Source: Candidatus Thorarchaeota archaeon
GTDB taxonomy: Archaea > Asgardarchaeota > Thorarchaeia > Thorarchaeales > Thorarchaeaceae
Length of the DNA: 7,183 nt
Assembly (NCBI GenBank): GCA_020355105.1
Contig: CP070658.1
Location: 670,797 to 677,979 of the forward strand
Direction of reading: 5' to 3'
Numbering within the stretch: the first letter of the stretch is position 1; each line of letters starts with the position of its first letter. Below the pieces are notes generated by a model, which had not been told where the DNA came from, ran no database searches, and was given only the letters and a program-made list of their open reading frames with translations. This document shows positions 1-6,712 of the stretch, piece by piece. The translations under genes were made by a program, and so were the position numbers.

Positions 1-1
1 C

Positions 2-508
2 GCGATATGTGGCATAGTCGTCATCTCAGTCCAACTTCAGACGAGGTCCCCTGAAGATGAGAAAGATGGTCCCAAGAATACGGACACGGTTGGCTATGCA
101 CTTGCAGTCCTGACAGTCCTCATGTATGCATGTGCGACAATCCTGATTGATGTGGGTGTTACAGACGTTGACCCAATCGATGCCAATGTCTTCAGACTTG
201 CTTTTGGATCTGTCCTGCTGGCTCCGGTATTCTACGGCTCCTGGCGAATTGGGATGCCCCTGCCTTCACGTAGAGGAATGAAGATAATCGGCGTGGCTGG
301 CATATTTGGCATGGCTCTAGCGTCAACGTTCTATGTAGCGTCTATCAAATACATTGGGGCCACACTAGGCGCCATAATAGGTTCCACGGCACCTCTCTTT
401 GCCCTCCCTTTCACGATGAGATATCTTGACGAGCCAATCGACTGGAAGGTTGGAATCGGCACTCTCGCAACTGTCCTAGGTGTCTGGATAACACTGGTCG
501 CAGTCTAG
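2..508 (+). CDS. EamA/DMT-family transporter, C-terminal part (5' truncated by window edge)
   Basis: The frame is open from position 2 to the TAG at 506-508 (168 residues) with no start needed inside the window, so the ATG at 122 is internal and the gene begins upstream. The visible part holds the end of one membrane helix (residues 1-10), a charged loop (about 13-32, RSPEDEKDGPK region), then five further hydrophobic helices at about 34-55, 62-80, 93-118, 121-142 and 148-168. That matches the second EamA repeat of a 10-helix drug/metabolite transporter. The last two helices have the family pattern: a small-residue-rich helix (GATLGAIIGSTAPLFALP), a short acidic turn (DEPIDW) and a final helix ending at the C-terminus. 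Members export or import small metabolites across the cytoplasmic membrane; the substrate cannot be read from sequence. The next gene, 78 nt downstream on the same strand, has no obvious link. Confidence 0.85.
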   Translation, partial: AICGIVVISVQLQTRSPEDEKDGPKNTDTVGYALAVLTVLMYACATILIDVGVTDVDPIDANVFRLAFGSVLLAPVFYGSWRIGMPLPSRRGMKIIGVAGIFGMALASTFYVASIKYIGATLGAIIGSTAPLFALPFTMRYLDEPIDWKVGIGTLATVLGVWITLVAV

Positions 509-586
509 TGCAACCACAAGACCCGATGGATGTGGCATAGGGATACGTTATTATCATCGAGGGTCGAATATGCAGTGCTGGTCACA

Positions 587-1846
587 ATGAAGGTAAGCCT
601 ATACTACCACGGTGCAGAAGAAGACGTCATCATACCAGACTCGTGCAACGTTGAGATTGTTGAACCCAAGGTACTCGACTTGGGGACACCGGAGGAGGGT
701 ATGATTCAGAGAGCACTCGAGAATCCAATCGACTCCAAGCCATTGAACGAATTTGTGGAGGCTCATGATTCGTTCTTGGTCATTGTGAATGATCATGCAA
801 GACCAACTCCCACGCCCAAGATTCTGAAGCATCTTCTTCCTCTTCTGAGAGAGAAACGGTACGGTATAATCGTAGCCACCGGGACTCATGCGAGTCCGTC
901 TGAGAAGGATCTCGGGGAGCTCATCCTAGGCGAGTTCTACGATGAGCTTAGAGAGGAACTCATGATACATGATTCCAAGACAGTCGAAACTGTCGACCTT
1001 GGGAAGACCAGCAAAGGGACTCCTGTTATGATTAACCGAATTATCGAGGACTACGAGGCATTCATCAGTATCAACTCTATCGAACCTCATTACTTCGCGG
1101 GATTCACTGGAGGGAGGAAGAGCTTCCTGCCTGGAATCGCGGCCTACGACTCTGTTGAGGCAAACCATTCTATGGCATTGCTTGAGGAGTCGAGAATAAT
1201 GGCTCTTGAAGGTAACCCACTTGCCGAAGACCTCGAGGAAGCGGCCCAGATGGCCGTGAAAGGGCATCCCACTTTCGCAGTCAATGTAGTTCTTGATGGC
1301 GCACACAACATTGTGACTGTTGTAGCCGGGGACATCTTTAAGCAGCTCAAGGATGGGGCTGAAGTAGCTAGATCAATCTACTCTCCAGTGGCAAAATCGG
1401 TGCCTGATATCCTTGTTTCAGTGGTGCATTCACCTCTGGACCAGAACCTCTACCAAGCTCAGAAAGGGTTCGAGAACACACTTCTAGCAATCAAGCCAGG
1501 GGGTATCATGATACTGGTTGCCGCATGTTATGACGGGATTGGACCTGACGACTATGCCGCTATGCTGCAATCCGCTGAATCACCAGAGGAGCTCGCGGCC
1601 AAGTTCGAGGAGATCAAGGAGCACTATCAACTAGGATGGCATAAAGTTGGATCCTTACCACCTTTCCTAACAGATAAGGACCTCTGGATGGTAACGGAGA
1701 TAGACAATGAGAATCTTGACCGCATATTCATCAGAGGTTTCGGGTCGATTCAGGAAGCGCTTGATGCGGCTATTGAAGCGAAGGGTGATGACTCTAACAT
1801 TCTGATTGTCAAGGACAGCGGGAACGTTTGCCCTGTGATTGAGTAG
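587..1846 (+). CDS. LarA-family (lactate racemase-like, DUF2088) protein
   Basis: This 419-residue protein matches the LarA family (L. plantarum LarA is about 424 residues), nickel-pincer racemases that interconvert lactate or other 2-hydroxyacid isomers. Motifs seen: NDHARPTP (Asp69 and Arg72, spaced as LarA Asp72/Arg75), ATGTH (His101, like His108), and EPHYFAGFTGGRK with His168 and Lys178, then His194. The His-10-Lys-16-His spacing equals that of LarA His174/Lys184/His200, where the lysine binds the cofactor and the histidines serve in catalysis or nickel binding. An intact enzyme is therefore likely, but substrate is open because LarA homologues act on several 2-hydroxyacids. The cofactor-making genes larB, larC and larE are not in the window. 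I chose the ATG at 587 because MKVSLYYHG is a typical family N-terminus; the upstream ATG at 530 adds 19 atypical residues. No clear Shine-Dalgarno is seen. The gene converges on the PEPCK gene with 2 nt between stops. Confidence 0.88.
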   Translation: MKVSLYYHGAEEDVIIPDSCNVEIVEPKVLDLGTPEEGMIQRALENPIDSKPLNEFVEAHDSFLVIVNDHARPTPTPKILKHLLPLLREKRYGIIVATGTHASPSEKDLGELILGEFYDELREELMIHDSKTVETVDLGKTSKGTPVMINRIIEDYEAFISINSIEPHYFAGFTGGRKSFLPGIAAYDSVEANHSMALLEESRIMALEGNPLAEDLEEAAQMAVKGHPTFAVNVVLDGAHNIVTVVAGDIFKQLKDGAEVARSIYSPVAKSVPDILVSVVHSPLDQNLYQAQKGFENTLLAIKPGGIMILVAACYDGIGPDDYAAMLQSAESPEELAAKFEEIKEHYQLGWHKVGSLPPFLTDKDLWMVTEIDNENLDRIFIRGFGSIQEALDAAIEAKGDDSNILIVKDSGNVCPVIE

Positions 1847-1848
1847 AC

Positions 1849-3747
1849 TCATGTGGATGAATCTTGCACGGTTGCTTGAAGACTATTGGGTGAAATATAG
1901 TCACCAAACTTGCTCTTGGCCTGAATTAGCCTCTGACGTTGCTCTTCTAGCACTGTAGCCAGTAAGGCTGGCGTGTCACCGACACAATCGCGATACTCAC
2001 TCTCAATCCTATCGAGTTTTGCCAGAAGCTCGGGGACCCTTACCATGAACTGTTGGTCGTACTGCTCACGTGTATATTCCTTGTCAAGGTATTCGCGGAA
2101 CAGACTGGATAGGTCGTCATATCTCGGGATCAGTCCCGTTGGTGTTTTGATGGCTTCCACTTCGTTATGGACTCTGAGGTCAATCCATTGAAGCCAAACA
2201 CGTTTGTCTTCCTTCCCGTTCAGAAAGTCACCCTCTGTATCCCTCAGGAAGTAGTTCACACCGTAGATTCGAGGTTTCCTTTGAAGAAACTCTCCGAAAT
2301 CCAGATGATTCTGGATATATCGACCAAGGGGAATCGAGATGAAGTCCATGTTTGAGAACGGCTGGAACTTCCGAATTCCGCTCGGGCCGAGGGTAGCGGC
2401 AGTGGACTCTGACTCCAAGCTCGCACCTATCGTGACGACTCCGTGGATCCAATCAAATGACTCCTGAATAGGAACGCATGTGTCCGGGTCTCTTCCCCCA
2501 TAGATTATTGCACCGAGTTCTACCCCGTTGGGGTCCTCGAGAGTCTTATCCACATTGGATAGGCCCTCAAGCCCTATCGTGTAACGAGCATTCTTGTGAG
2601 CAAGAGGTATCTCCTCGCCATTGACGTCTTTCTTTCCCTCGAACCAGTCTCCCGAGAAATTGACTCCCCTGTTCGGTGCAGTTCTGCCATCATTGAGCCA
2701 GTATGGAATACCCTCATAGCTAACGAGTACGTTAGAGAATATCGCAGGTTCATGCGAGTTGAGGACTTCCCATATGACGGGATCATCCTTGGCACTGACA
2801 GACCTTATGATTCCGAATATACCCCGTTCAACGTTGACGGCCTTGGCGGCACCGTTGATGTTTCGAATGTAGGCCAAATCATCCCCGACAATGCTTCCAC
2901 CGGGAATCATGGAGGTGCTTGTCTTCCCGGAGCCACTCGGAAAGGCACCAGAGATGTACGTCTTCCTCCTATTGGGACCATGAACGGCCATCACGAACAT
3001 ATGCTCTGCCAGCCACCTCTCTCGGTCTGCTCTCCTTATGGCAAGTCGAAGTGCCAGTTTCTTCAGGCCGATGGTGTTGCCGGCATACTGAGTATTGTAG
3101 CTGTATACCGTATTCTCCTTGTAGTCTATTGCCACGCCACGACGCTGCCAGTCAATGCTTACGGAGTGCATGAGCTTACCAGAGGAGTGGAGCATCCAGA
3201 AGATCTCTGCGTCTTCTGTTAGTCTACGAAAGAAGTCATATCCGCGACGATAAAGAAGGTCCTCACTGTGGGCAACATAGAAAGAGTCCGTTATCTGAAC
3301 GCACGGGATTGAGAAGACAGAGTCTCGTGGGCCCAGGCAGAAGAATCGGACGACCATCTTCTTGTTCTCCATGCTACCCTTCAGACGTTTCCTTGCGAGT
3401 TCAAGCCCCTCTTCTCTGTCCATCTGAAGAAGATGCTCGCCGAGTGAATCGCCCTTGGGAACCAAGTACACAGTCTGTTCCCTGTCGCGTGCTTGGTCGT
3501 GTAGGCCGTCGAAGTGAACAGTGTGGGTTGGAATCGCGAGGGGGGTTTCTTCTCCTCTTGCGATGGCCGTTCTTCTGATGTATTCCACATCCATTCTACT
3601 GTCGTCGCAAACAAAGACCTTCATTGGACTGCAGAGTTCGATTGCGTCTGCTATGAACCTGTGAACACTTTGGTTGGGTATGGTCAGAAGCTTTCTGAGG
3701 TTAGCATCTGTGAGAGACGATTCCAGTATTGACATGTAGTTATTCAA
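1849..3747 (-). CDS. pckG: Phosphoenolpyruvate carboxykinase, GTP-dependent, archaeal type
   Basis: This 632-residue cytosolic enzyme converts oxaloacetate plus GTP to phosphoenolpyruvate, CO2 and GDP (gluconeogenesis, or the reverse for anaplerosis). Landmarks in order: substrate arginine in ARDREQTV (Arg87); YAGNTIGLKK (221-230, Lys230 as metal ligand); LAEHM (His249, metal ligand); P-loop GAFPSGSGKTS (267-277); GDDLAYI (288-294, Asp290 as metal ligand); HKNARYT (Asn386, Arg388); IIYGGRDPDT; and VNYFLRD..G.FLN followed by RVW..W..LRVH, as in archaeal members. The P-loop has Ser273 where vertebrate enzymes have the reactive cysteine of FPSACGKT. The start is a TTG at 3745-3747, with GAGGTGAT 3 nt upstream; the alternative ATG at 3735 (residue 5) would be too far from that site. 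The gene is divergent from the AOR-family gene and convergent with the LarA-like gene. Membership is secure; direction of flux in vivo is unknown. Confidence 0.95.
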   Translation of the reverse strand: MNNYMSILESSLTDANLRKLLTIPNQSVHRFIADAIELCSPMKVFVCDDSRMDVEYIRRTAIARGEETPLAIPTHTVHFDGLHDQARDREQTVYLVPKGDSLGEHLLQMDREEGLELARKRLKGSMENKKMVVRFFCLGPRDSVFSIPCVQITDSFYVAHSEDLLYRRGYDFFRRLTEDAEIFWMLHSSGKLMHSVSIDWQRRGVAIDYKENTVYSYNTQYAGNTIGLKKLALRLAIRRADRERWLAEHMFVMAVHGPNRRKTYISGAFPSGSGKTSTSMIPGGSIVGDDLAYIRNINGAAKAVNVERGIFGIIRSVSAKDDPVIWEVLNSHEPAIFSNVLVSYEGIPYWLNDGRTAPNRGVNFSGDWFEGKKDVNGEEIPLAHKNARYTIGLEGLSNVDKTLEDPNGVELGAIIYGGRDPDTCVPIQESFDWIHGVVTIGASLESESTAATLGPSGIRKFQPFSNMDFISIPLGRYIQNHLDFGEFLQRKPRIYGVNYFLRDTEGDFLNGKEDKRVWLQWIDLRVHNEVEAIKTPTGLIPRYDDLSSLFREYLDKEYTREQYDQQFMVRVPELLAKLDRIESEYRDCVGDTPALLATVLEEQRQRLIQAKSKFGDYISPNSLQATVQDSST

Positions 3748-3750
3748 ACA

Positions 3751-3758
3751 ATCACCTC
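3751..3758 (-). promoter_or_regulatory. Strong Shine-Dalgarno site of the PEPCK gene
   Basis: On the minus strand this reads GAGGTGAT, an eight-base match to the complement of the archaeal 16S rRNA 3' end. It lies 3 nt before the TTG at 3747-3745 (5 nt counted from GGTG), against 15 nt before the ATG at 3735-3733. It therefore supports initiation at TTG. Confidence 0.8.
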
Positions 3759-3784
3759 TGGCCTAGCCGGGGATTCCCAACGGG

Positions 3785-3824
3785 CGCAGGCTTCTAGATT
3801 TCCAATATAACACACGCGCCTGCG
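3785..3824. repeat. Inverted repeat CGCAGGC/GCCTGCG straddling the TATA-like box
   Basis: CGCAGGC at 3785-3791 and its exact reverse complement GCCTGCG at 3818-3824 flank the TATA-like box with 26 nt between them. Arm centres are 33 bp apart, about three helical turns, so a factor could contact both arms on one DNA face. This could be a bipartite operator for PEPCK or chance similarity in a GC-rich region; no factor can be named. Confidence 0.4.
3803..3811 (-). promoter_or_regulatory. TATA-like box, probable PEPCK promoter
   Basis: On the minus strand this AT-rich island reads GTTATATTG inside an otherwise GC-rich stretch. It sits about 56-64 nt before the PEPCK start. Transcription about 25 nt downstream, near 3780, would leave a leader of roughly 30 nt containing the Shine-Dalgarno site. 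No clear purine-rich BRE is seen. Because the element is near-symmetric (AATATAAC on the plus strand) it could also serve the AOR-family gene, but that would mean a leader of about 160 nt. Confidence 0.45.
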
Positions 3825-3837
3825 GCAATGCCATTGC
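3825..3837. promoter_or_regulatory. Short palindrome, possible transcription-factor site
   Basis: GCAATG-C-CATTGC is a perfect 6-bp dyad with a one-base centre. It directly abuts the right arm of the 3785-3824 repeat and lies just upstream of the TATA-like box as seen from PEPCK. Its position and symmetry suit a dimeric archaeal helix-turn-helix regulator acting on PEPCK, the AOR-family gene, or both. The function is inferred from position only. Confidence 0.35.
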
Positions 3838-3840
3838 TGA

Positions 3841-3908
3841 TGAGTGTTTTGACCCCGTGTGTGAGAACATCGGATAACAGCTCTTTGGATGGCCTAAGGG
3901 AACACTCA
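3841..3908 (+). repeat. Eight-base inverted repeat in the AOR-side leader region
   Basis: TGAGTGTT at 3841-3848 and AACACTCA at 3901-3908 are exact reverse complements 52 nt apart, in the 247-nt gap between the divergent genes. If the AOR-family transcript starts near or before 3840 the arms could pair in its leader. I see no known riboswitch, and an 8-bp match over this distance may be chance. Confidence 0.25.
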
Positions 3909-3977
3909 AATGGCACTTCGTTGCGGAGCCACTGTTAGGGCCCACTTGAAAAGGCGTGGGAATCGCTTGCTGCTTCG

Positions 3978-3984
3978 AAAGGAG
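3978..3984 (+). promoter_or_regulatory. Shine-Dalgarno site of the AOR-family gene
   Basis: AAAGGAG ends 10 nt before the ATG at 3995-3997. It fixes that ATG as the start over the in-frame GTG at 3956, whose 13 extra residues (cysteine- and arginine-rich) do not resemble the family. Confidence 0.7.
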
Positions 3985-3994
3985 AGTCTGCCTG

Positions 3995-6181
3995 ATGTTG
4001 AAGGACTTCAATTATGACGTGCCGCAAATCGAAAAGGGTTATGCTAACCAAACACTGTACATCAATCTCACAGACAACACAATTCAGGTCAAGCCTGTCG
4101 ATAACAAGATGAAGGAGACCTTCACCGGGGGGAAGGGCTTTGACCTCTGGCTCATGTGGAATGGACTTCCGAAGGATCGTATTGTGAAGTGGGATGATCC
4201 TGAGAATGAGATATGCATCGCAACCGGGCCACTAGGCGGTGTCACCCAATATCCCGGTGCTGGGAACTCGATCGTGACCACCATCTCTCCGGAAACAGGC
4301 ATTCCAATCGACAGCAATGAAGGATGCTACGCAGGCCCGAACCTGAAGTTCTCAGGATTCGACGCTCTGGAGATTCAGGGCAAGGCAGAGAAAGACGTCT
4401 ACGTACTTGTTGACGGTGACGAGGGAAAGGTTGAGATACACGATGCTGGCGATTTGCCGGAAACAGCATATGAGATTACACGTGTGCTCAGTGACAGGCA
4501 TACTGCAAAAGAGGGAAAGGATCTATCGGTAGTCACTGCGGGACCAGGGGCAGAACACGCGTACATGGGTTGCTTGAATTTCTCGTGGTGGGATATGCGA
4601 AGGAACATTCCTCGATACAAGCAGGCAGGAAGGGGAGGCATTGGCACGGTTTTCAGAAACAAGAAGCTGAAGGCACTTGTCATCAAGAAGGAGAAGATTA
4701 CACTCGAGATGAATGGCCCTGCAGACATCGACGGCGTGAAGAAGGTTGGACGAGAACACTCGGACGAAATCAGAGAGTTGGACCCAGTACAGAACAGTAT
4801 GAGAGTGATAGGAACAGCACACCTTCCATCTATCATGGATGAATTCGACCTCCTACCTGTCCGGAATTTCAGAGCCGGCAGCGACCCCGAGGCCAAGAGC
4901 CTGTTTGGCGATGTCTGGGAGAAAATCTACACGAACTCGGGCAAGGGATGGGATGGCTGTTGGCGACCATGTGCAATCAACTGTAGTCACTGCATAGAGG
5001 GATTCGTTCCTAAGACAGGTCCATTCAAGGGGAAGAAGGTCGTAGTCGACGGCCCTGAATACGAGACAATTGCTGGCTGTGGCTCCAACATCGGAGTCTT
5101 TGATCCGCAATATGTAGCAGAGTTGAACTTCTACTGTGATGCCTATGGAATCGACACCATCAGCTTTGGAACGACCATGGGATTTGTGATGGAGCTTTTC
5201 GAGGAGGGTCACATCGATGAGAAGGCAACAGGTGGTCACAAGCTCAAGTGGGGAGCTGCTGAAGGAGCTCTTGCTGTGCTACATGAGATGGCTGAGGGTG
5301 ATGGGTTTGGTGGCAAACACTTTGGGAAAGGTGTCCGCTACCTCAAAGGTCACTTTGGTGACAAGTTCGGTATCGACAAGCAGCTGATGCAAGACATTGG
5401 GATGGAACACAAGGGCCTAGAATACTCTGAGTACATTACCAAGGAGAGCCTTGCTCAACAAGGGGGATACGGTCTGACGCTAAAGGGACCACAACATGAC
5501 GAGGCTTGGCTAATCTTTCTTGATCAGGTTCACAACTACATGCCCACCTTTGAGGACAAGGCTGAGGCGCTTCATTACTTCCCAATGTGGAGGACCTGGT
5601 TTGGACTCAATGGTCTGTGCAAACTGCCGTGGAATGATGTGGTTCCAGCCGACAACTCAGAGACTGACGAGCCGGCCAAAGTCCCTGGTCACGTTGCATT
5701 CTACGTTCGATTCTTCAGTGCAATGACAGGGAAAGATGTCGTGGGCGAAGACCTGATACACATGAGCGAGCGTGTCTACAACTTCCAGAGGATCTTCAAC
5801 ATCCGCCAGGGGAAGGGCCTCAGAATCCACGACTCCAATCCACCCTATCGCAGCGTGGGGCCAGTTACTGAATGGGAATACGAGAGCCGGCAGGAGAGGT
5901 ATGACTCTCAGCTTCTTGAAAAGTGTGGCATTGACTGCTCGAACATGACGACCACCGAGAAGATTCAGAAGCTTCGCGAGTACAAGAAAGAACAATACAT
6001 GTGCCTCACGGATGCCGTCTATAAACGCCGAGGCTGGAGCCGCAACGGTGTTCCAACCGAGGAGAAGATCAAGTTTCTGAGGCTAGATTGGATTCCAGAA
6101 GTCGTTGACATCGTGAAGAAGAATGCGAGTAGCGAACCGCCAGACGACACCCTTCCTGAGAGTGAAGAAGCCTGGGTTTGA
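3995..6181 (+). CDS. AOR-family tungsten/molybdenum aldehyde ferredoxin oxidoreductase
   Basis: This 728-residue protein belongs to the tungstopterin AOR family, cytosolic enzymes that oxidise aldehydes with ferredoxin through a bis-pterin W or Mo site and one 4Fe-4S cluster. N-terminal domain: GGKGFDLWLMWN, ATGPLGG, a glycine-rich NEGCYAGPNLKFSGFDALEI stretch, then AGRGGIGTVFRNKKLKA. Cluster cysteines: C322-X3-C326-X3-C330-X2-C333, with Cys542 (LNGLC) as the probable fourth ligand. The usual family spacing is C-X2-C-X3-C. Pterin region: GPEYET (353-358) and DAYGID (382-387), which fits DXXGLD; the second DXXGLC motif appears as GLNGLC (537-542), lacking the Asp. His501 lies in PQHDEAW. The C-terminus (RGWSRNGVPTEEK) is family-like. 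The protein is about 75-125 residues longer than characterised AOR, FOR and GAPOR enzymes. Substrate is not readable; the atypical cluster motif argues for a divergent subfamily. It is divergent from PEPCK and upstream of two small genes. Confidence 0.9.
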   Translation: MLKDFNYDVPQIEKGYANQTLYINLTDNTIQVKPVDNKMKETFTGGKGFDLWLMWNGLPKDRIVKWDDPENEICIATGPLGGVTQYPGAGNSIVTTISPETGIPIDSNEGCYAGPNLKFSGFDALEIQGKAEKDVYVLVDGDEGKVEIHDAGDLPETAYEITRVLSDRHTAKEGKDLSVVTAGPGAEHAYMGCLNFSWWDMRRNIPRYKQAGRGGIGTVFRNKKLKALVIKKEKITLEMNGPADIDGVKKVGREHSDEIRELDPVQNSMRVIGTAHLPSIMDEFDLLPVRNFRAGSDPEAKSLFGDVWEKIYTNSGKGWDGCWRPCAINCSHCIEGFVPKTGPFKGKKVVVDGPEYETIAGCGSNIGVFDPQYVAELNFYCDAYGIDTISFGTTMGFVMELFEEGHIDEKATGGHKLKWGAAEGALAVLHEMAEGDGFGGKHFGKGVRYLKGHFGDKFGIDKQLMQDIGMEHKGLEYSEYITKESLAQQGGYGLTLKGPQHDEAWLIFLDQVHNYMPTFEDKAEALHYFPMWRTWFGLNGLCKLPWNDVVPADNSETDEPAKVPGHVAFYVRFFSAMTGKDVVGEDLIHMSERVYNFQRIFNIRQGKGLRIHDSNPPYRSVGPVTEWEYESRQERYDSQLLEKCGIDCSNMTTTEKIQKLREYKKEQYMCLTDAVYKRRGWSRNGVPTEEKIKFLRLDWIPEVVDIVKKNASSEPPDDTLPESEEAWV

Positions 6182-6242
6182 TTATTCGGAAGTCGAGTGA
6201 CAATCCGAGAAGGTAGCCCTTTCGACAAAACAGAGACCCGTT

Positions 6243-6263
6243 CTGCCAGAGGGCAGGTTTTTT
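6243..6263 (+). terminator. Hairpin plus T-tract after the AOR-family gene
   Basis: CTGCC (6243-6247) pairs with GGCAG (6252-6256) around an AGAG loop, followed by G and six T (6258-6263). It begins 61 nt after the AOR-family stop. Archaeal termination relies mainly on T-rich tracts, so the T run matters most. The same T-rich stretch, ending TTTTTTAG, could also act as a weak TATA-like element for the gene at 6302. Confidence 0.6.
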
Positions 6264-6287
6264 AGCCATTGGGTTCGAGATTTTTCT

Positions 6288-6291
6288 GGAG
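6288..6291 (+). promoter_or_regulatory. Shine-Dalgarno site of the 136-residue gene
   Basis: GGAG lies 10 nt before the ATG at 6302 and supports that start over the upstream in-frame codon at 6269, whose 11 extra residues (GSRFFWSWTK) overlap this site and look non-coding. Confidence 0.5.
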
Positions 6292-6301
6292 TTGGACCAA
6301 G

Positions 6302-6712
6302 ATGAAGACAGTTGGATATTTCGAGGGAACAGACCCTCATTTACTGACAGAGATTGTGGCTAAAGGATGTGGGACGCTTCCTTTGGCTAATGATTGGGAT
6401 GGGCATGGGAAGATCGCATCTCATCTGGAACCAGGTGAAGTTGATCTGATAATCGGGTTCTTGCACAAGCTAGTTCCTCCCGAGCGTTTGCCCACGAAGG
6501 GAACAGGCCATGCTTTGGAGGAGTACCGAGGGATGAAGCCCCTCGACCTACTATACAGAGCCAAGTCCTTTGAGATACCTGTACTTGTAGTAGTTCCATC
6601 AGGACAGCATAAGGCGGCGAAGAAGGTTCTAAGCGAAGTACAGGATTTTGTGGAGGTTGTTTCTCCGGACGACCTCGATGGGAGAGTACAAGAGATTCTG
6701 GAAGTGCAGTGA
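6302..6712 (+). CDS. Conserved-looking 136-residue alpha/beta protein of unknown function
   Basis: I do not recognise this protein. It is 136 residues, soluble, with no signal peptide or membrane helix. The pattern suggests alternating strands and helices: strand MKTVGYFEG, helix LLTEIVAKGCG, a Gly/Asp/His-rich loop NDWDGHGK (30-37), strand VDLIIGFLHKL, a conserved-looking loop PPERLPTKGTGH, helix LDLLYRAKSF, strand IPVLVVVPSG, helix HKAAKKVL, and C-terminal VVSPDDLDGRVQEIL. It could be a small Rossmann-like or flavodoxin-like fold, but no catalytic motif is certain. Cys23 is the only cysteine. The gene follows the AOR-family gene by 120 nt with a terminator-like hairpin between them, so co-transcription is uncertain. 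Its TGA stop overlaps the GTG of the next frame (GTGA, 6709-6712), suggesting translational coupling to the small zinc-ribbon frame. Confidence 0.75.
   Translation: MKTVGYFEGTDPHLLTEIVAKGCGTLPLANDWDGHGKIASHLEPGEVDLIIGFLHKLVPPERLPTKGTGHALEEYRGMKPLDLLYRAKSFEIPVLVVVPSGQHKAAKKVLSEVQDFVEVVSPDDLDGRVQEILEVQ

Noticed and set aside
530..586. Upstream ATG start for the LarA-like gene
   Set aside because: It adds 19 residues unlike the family, with no ribosome site before it; MKVSLYYHG at 587 is a typical N-terminus.
2596..3222. 208-residue plus-strand open frame
   Set aside because: It lies fully antisense within the PEPCK gene, has no domain pattern, and is explained as a shadow of a strongly conserved gene.
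3941..3960. CCCAC...GTGGG hairpin just before the AOR-family gene
   Set aside because: A 5-bp stem with a 10-nt loop is weak and easily found by chance; no link to the ribosome site could be shown.
3956..3994. Upstream GTG start for the AOR-family gene
   Set aside because: The 13 added residues do not look like the family N-terminus, and the AAAGGAG site at 3978-3984 lies inside them and points to the ATG at 3995.
4399..4896. 165-residue minus-strand open frame
   Set aside because: It is antisense to the AOR-family gene, is Ser/Pro-rich, and has no motif or ribosome site that would support it.
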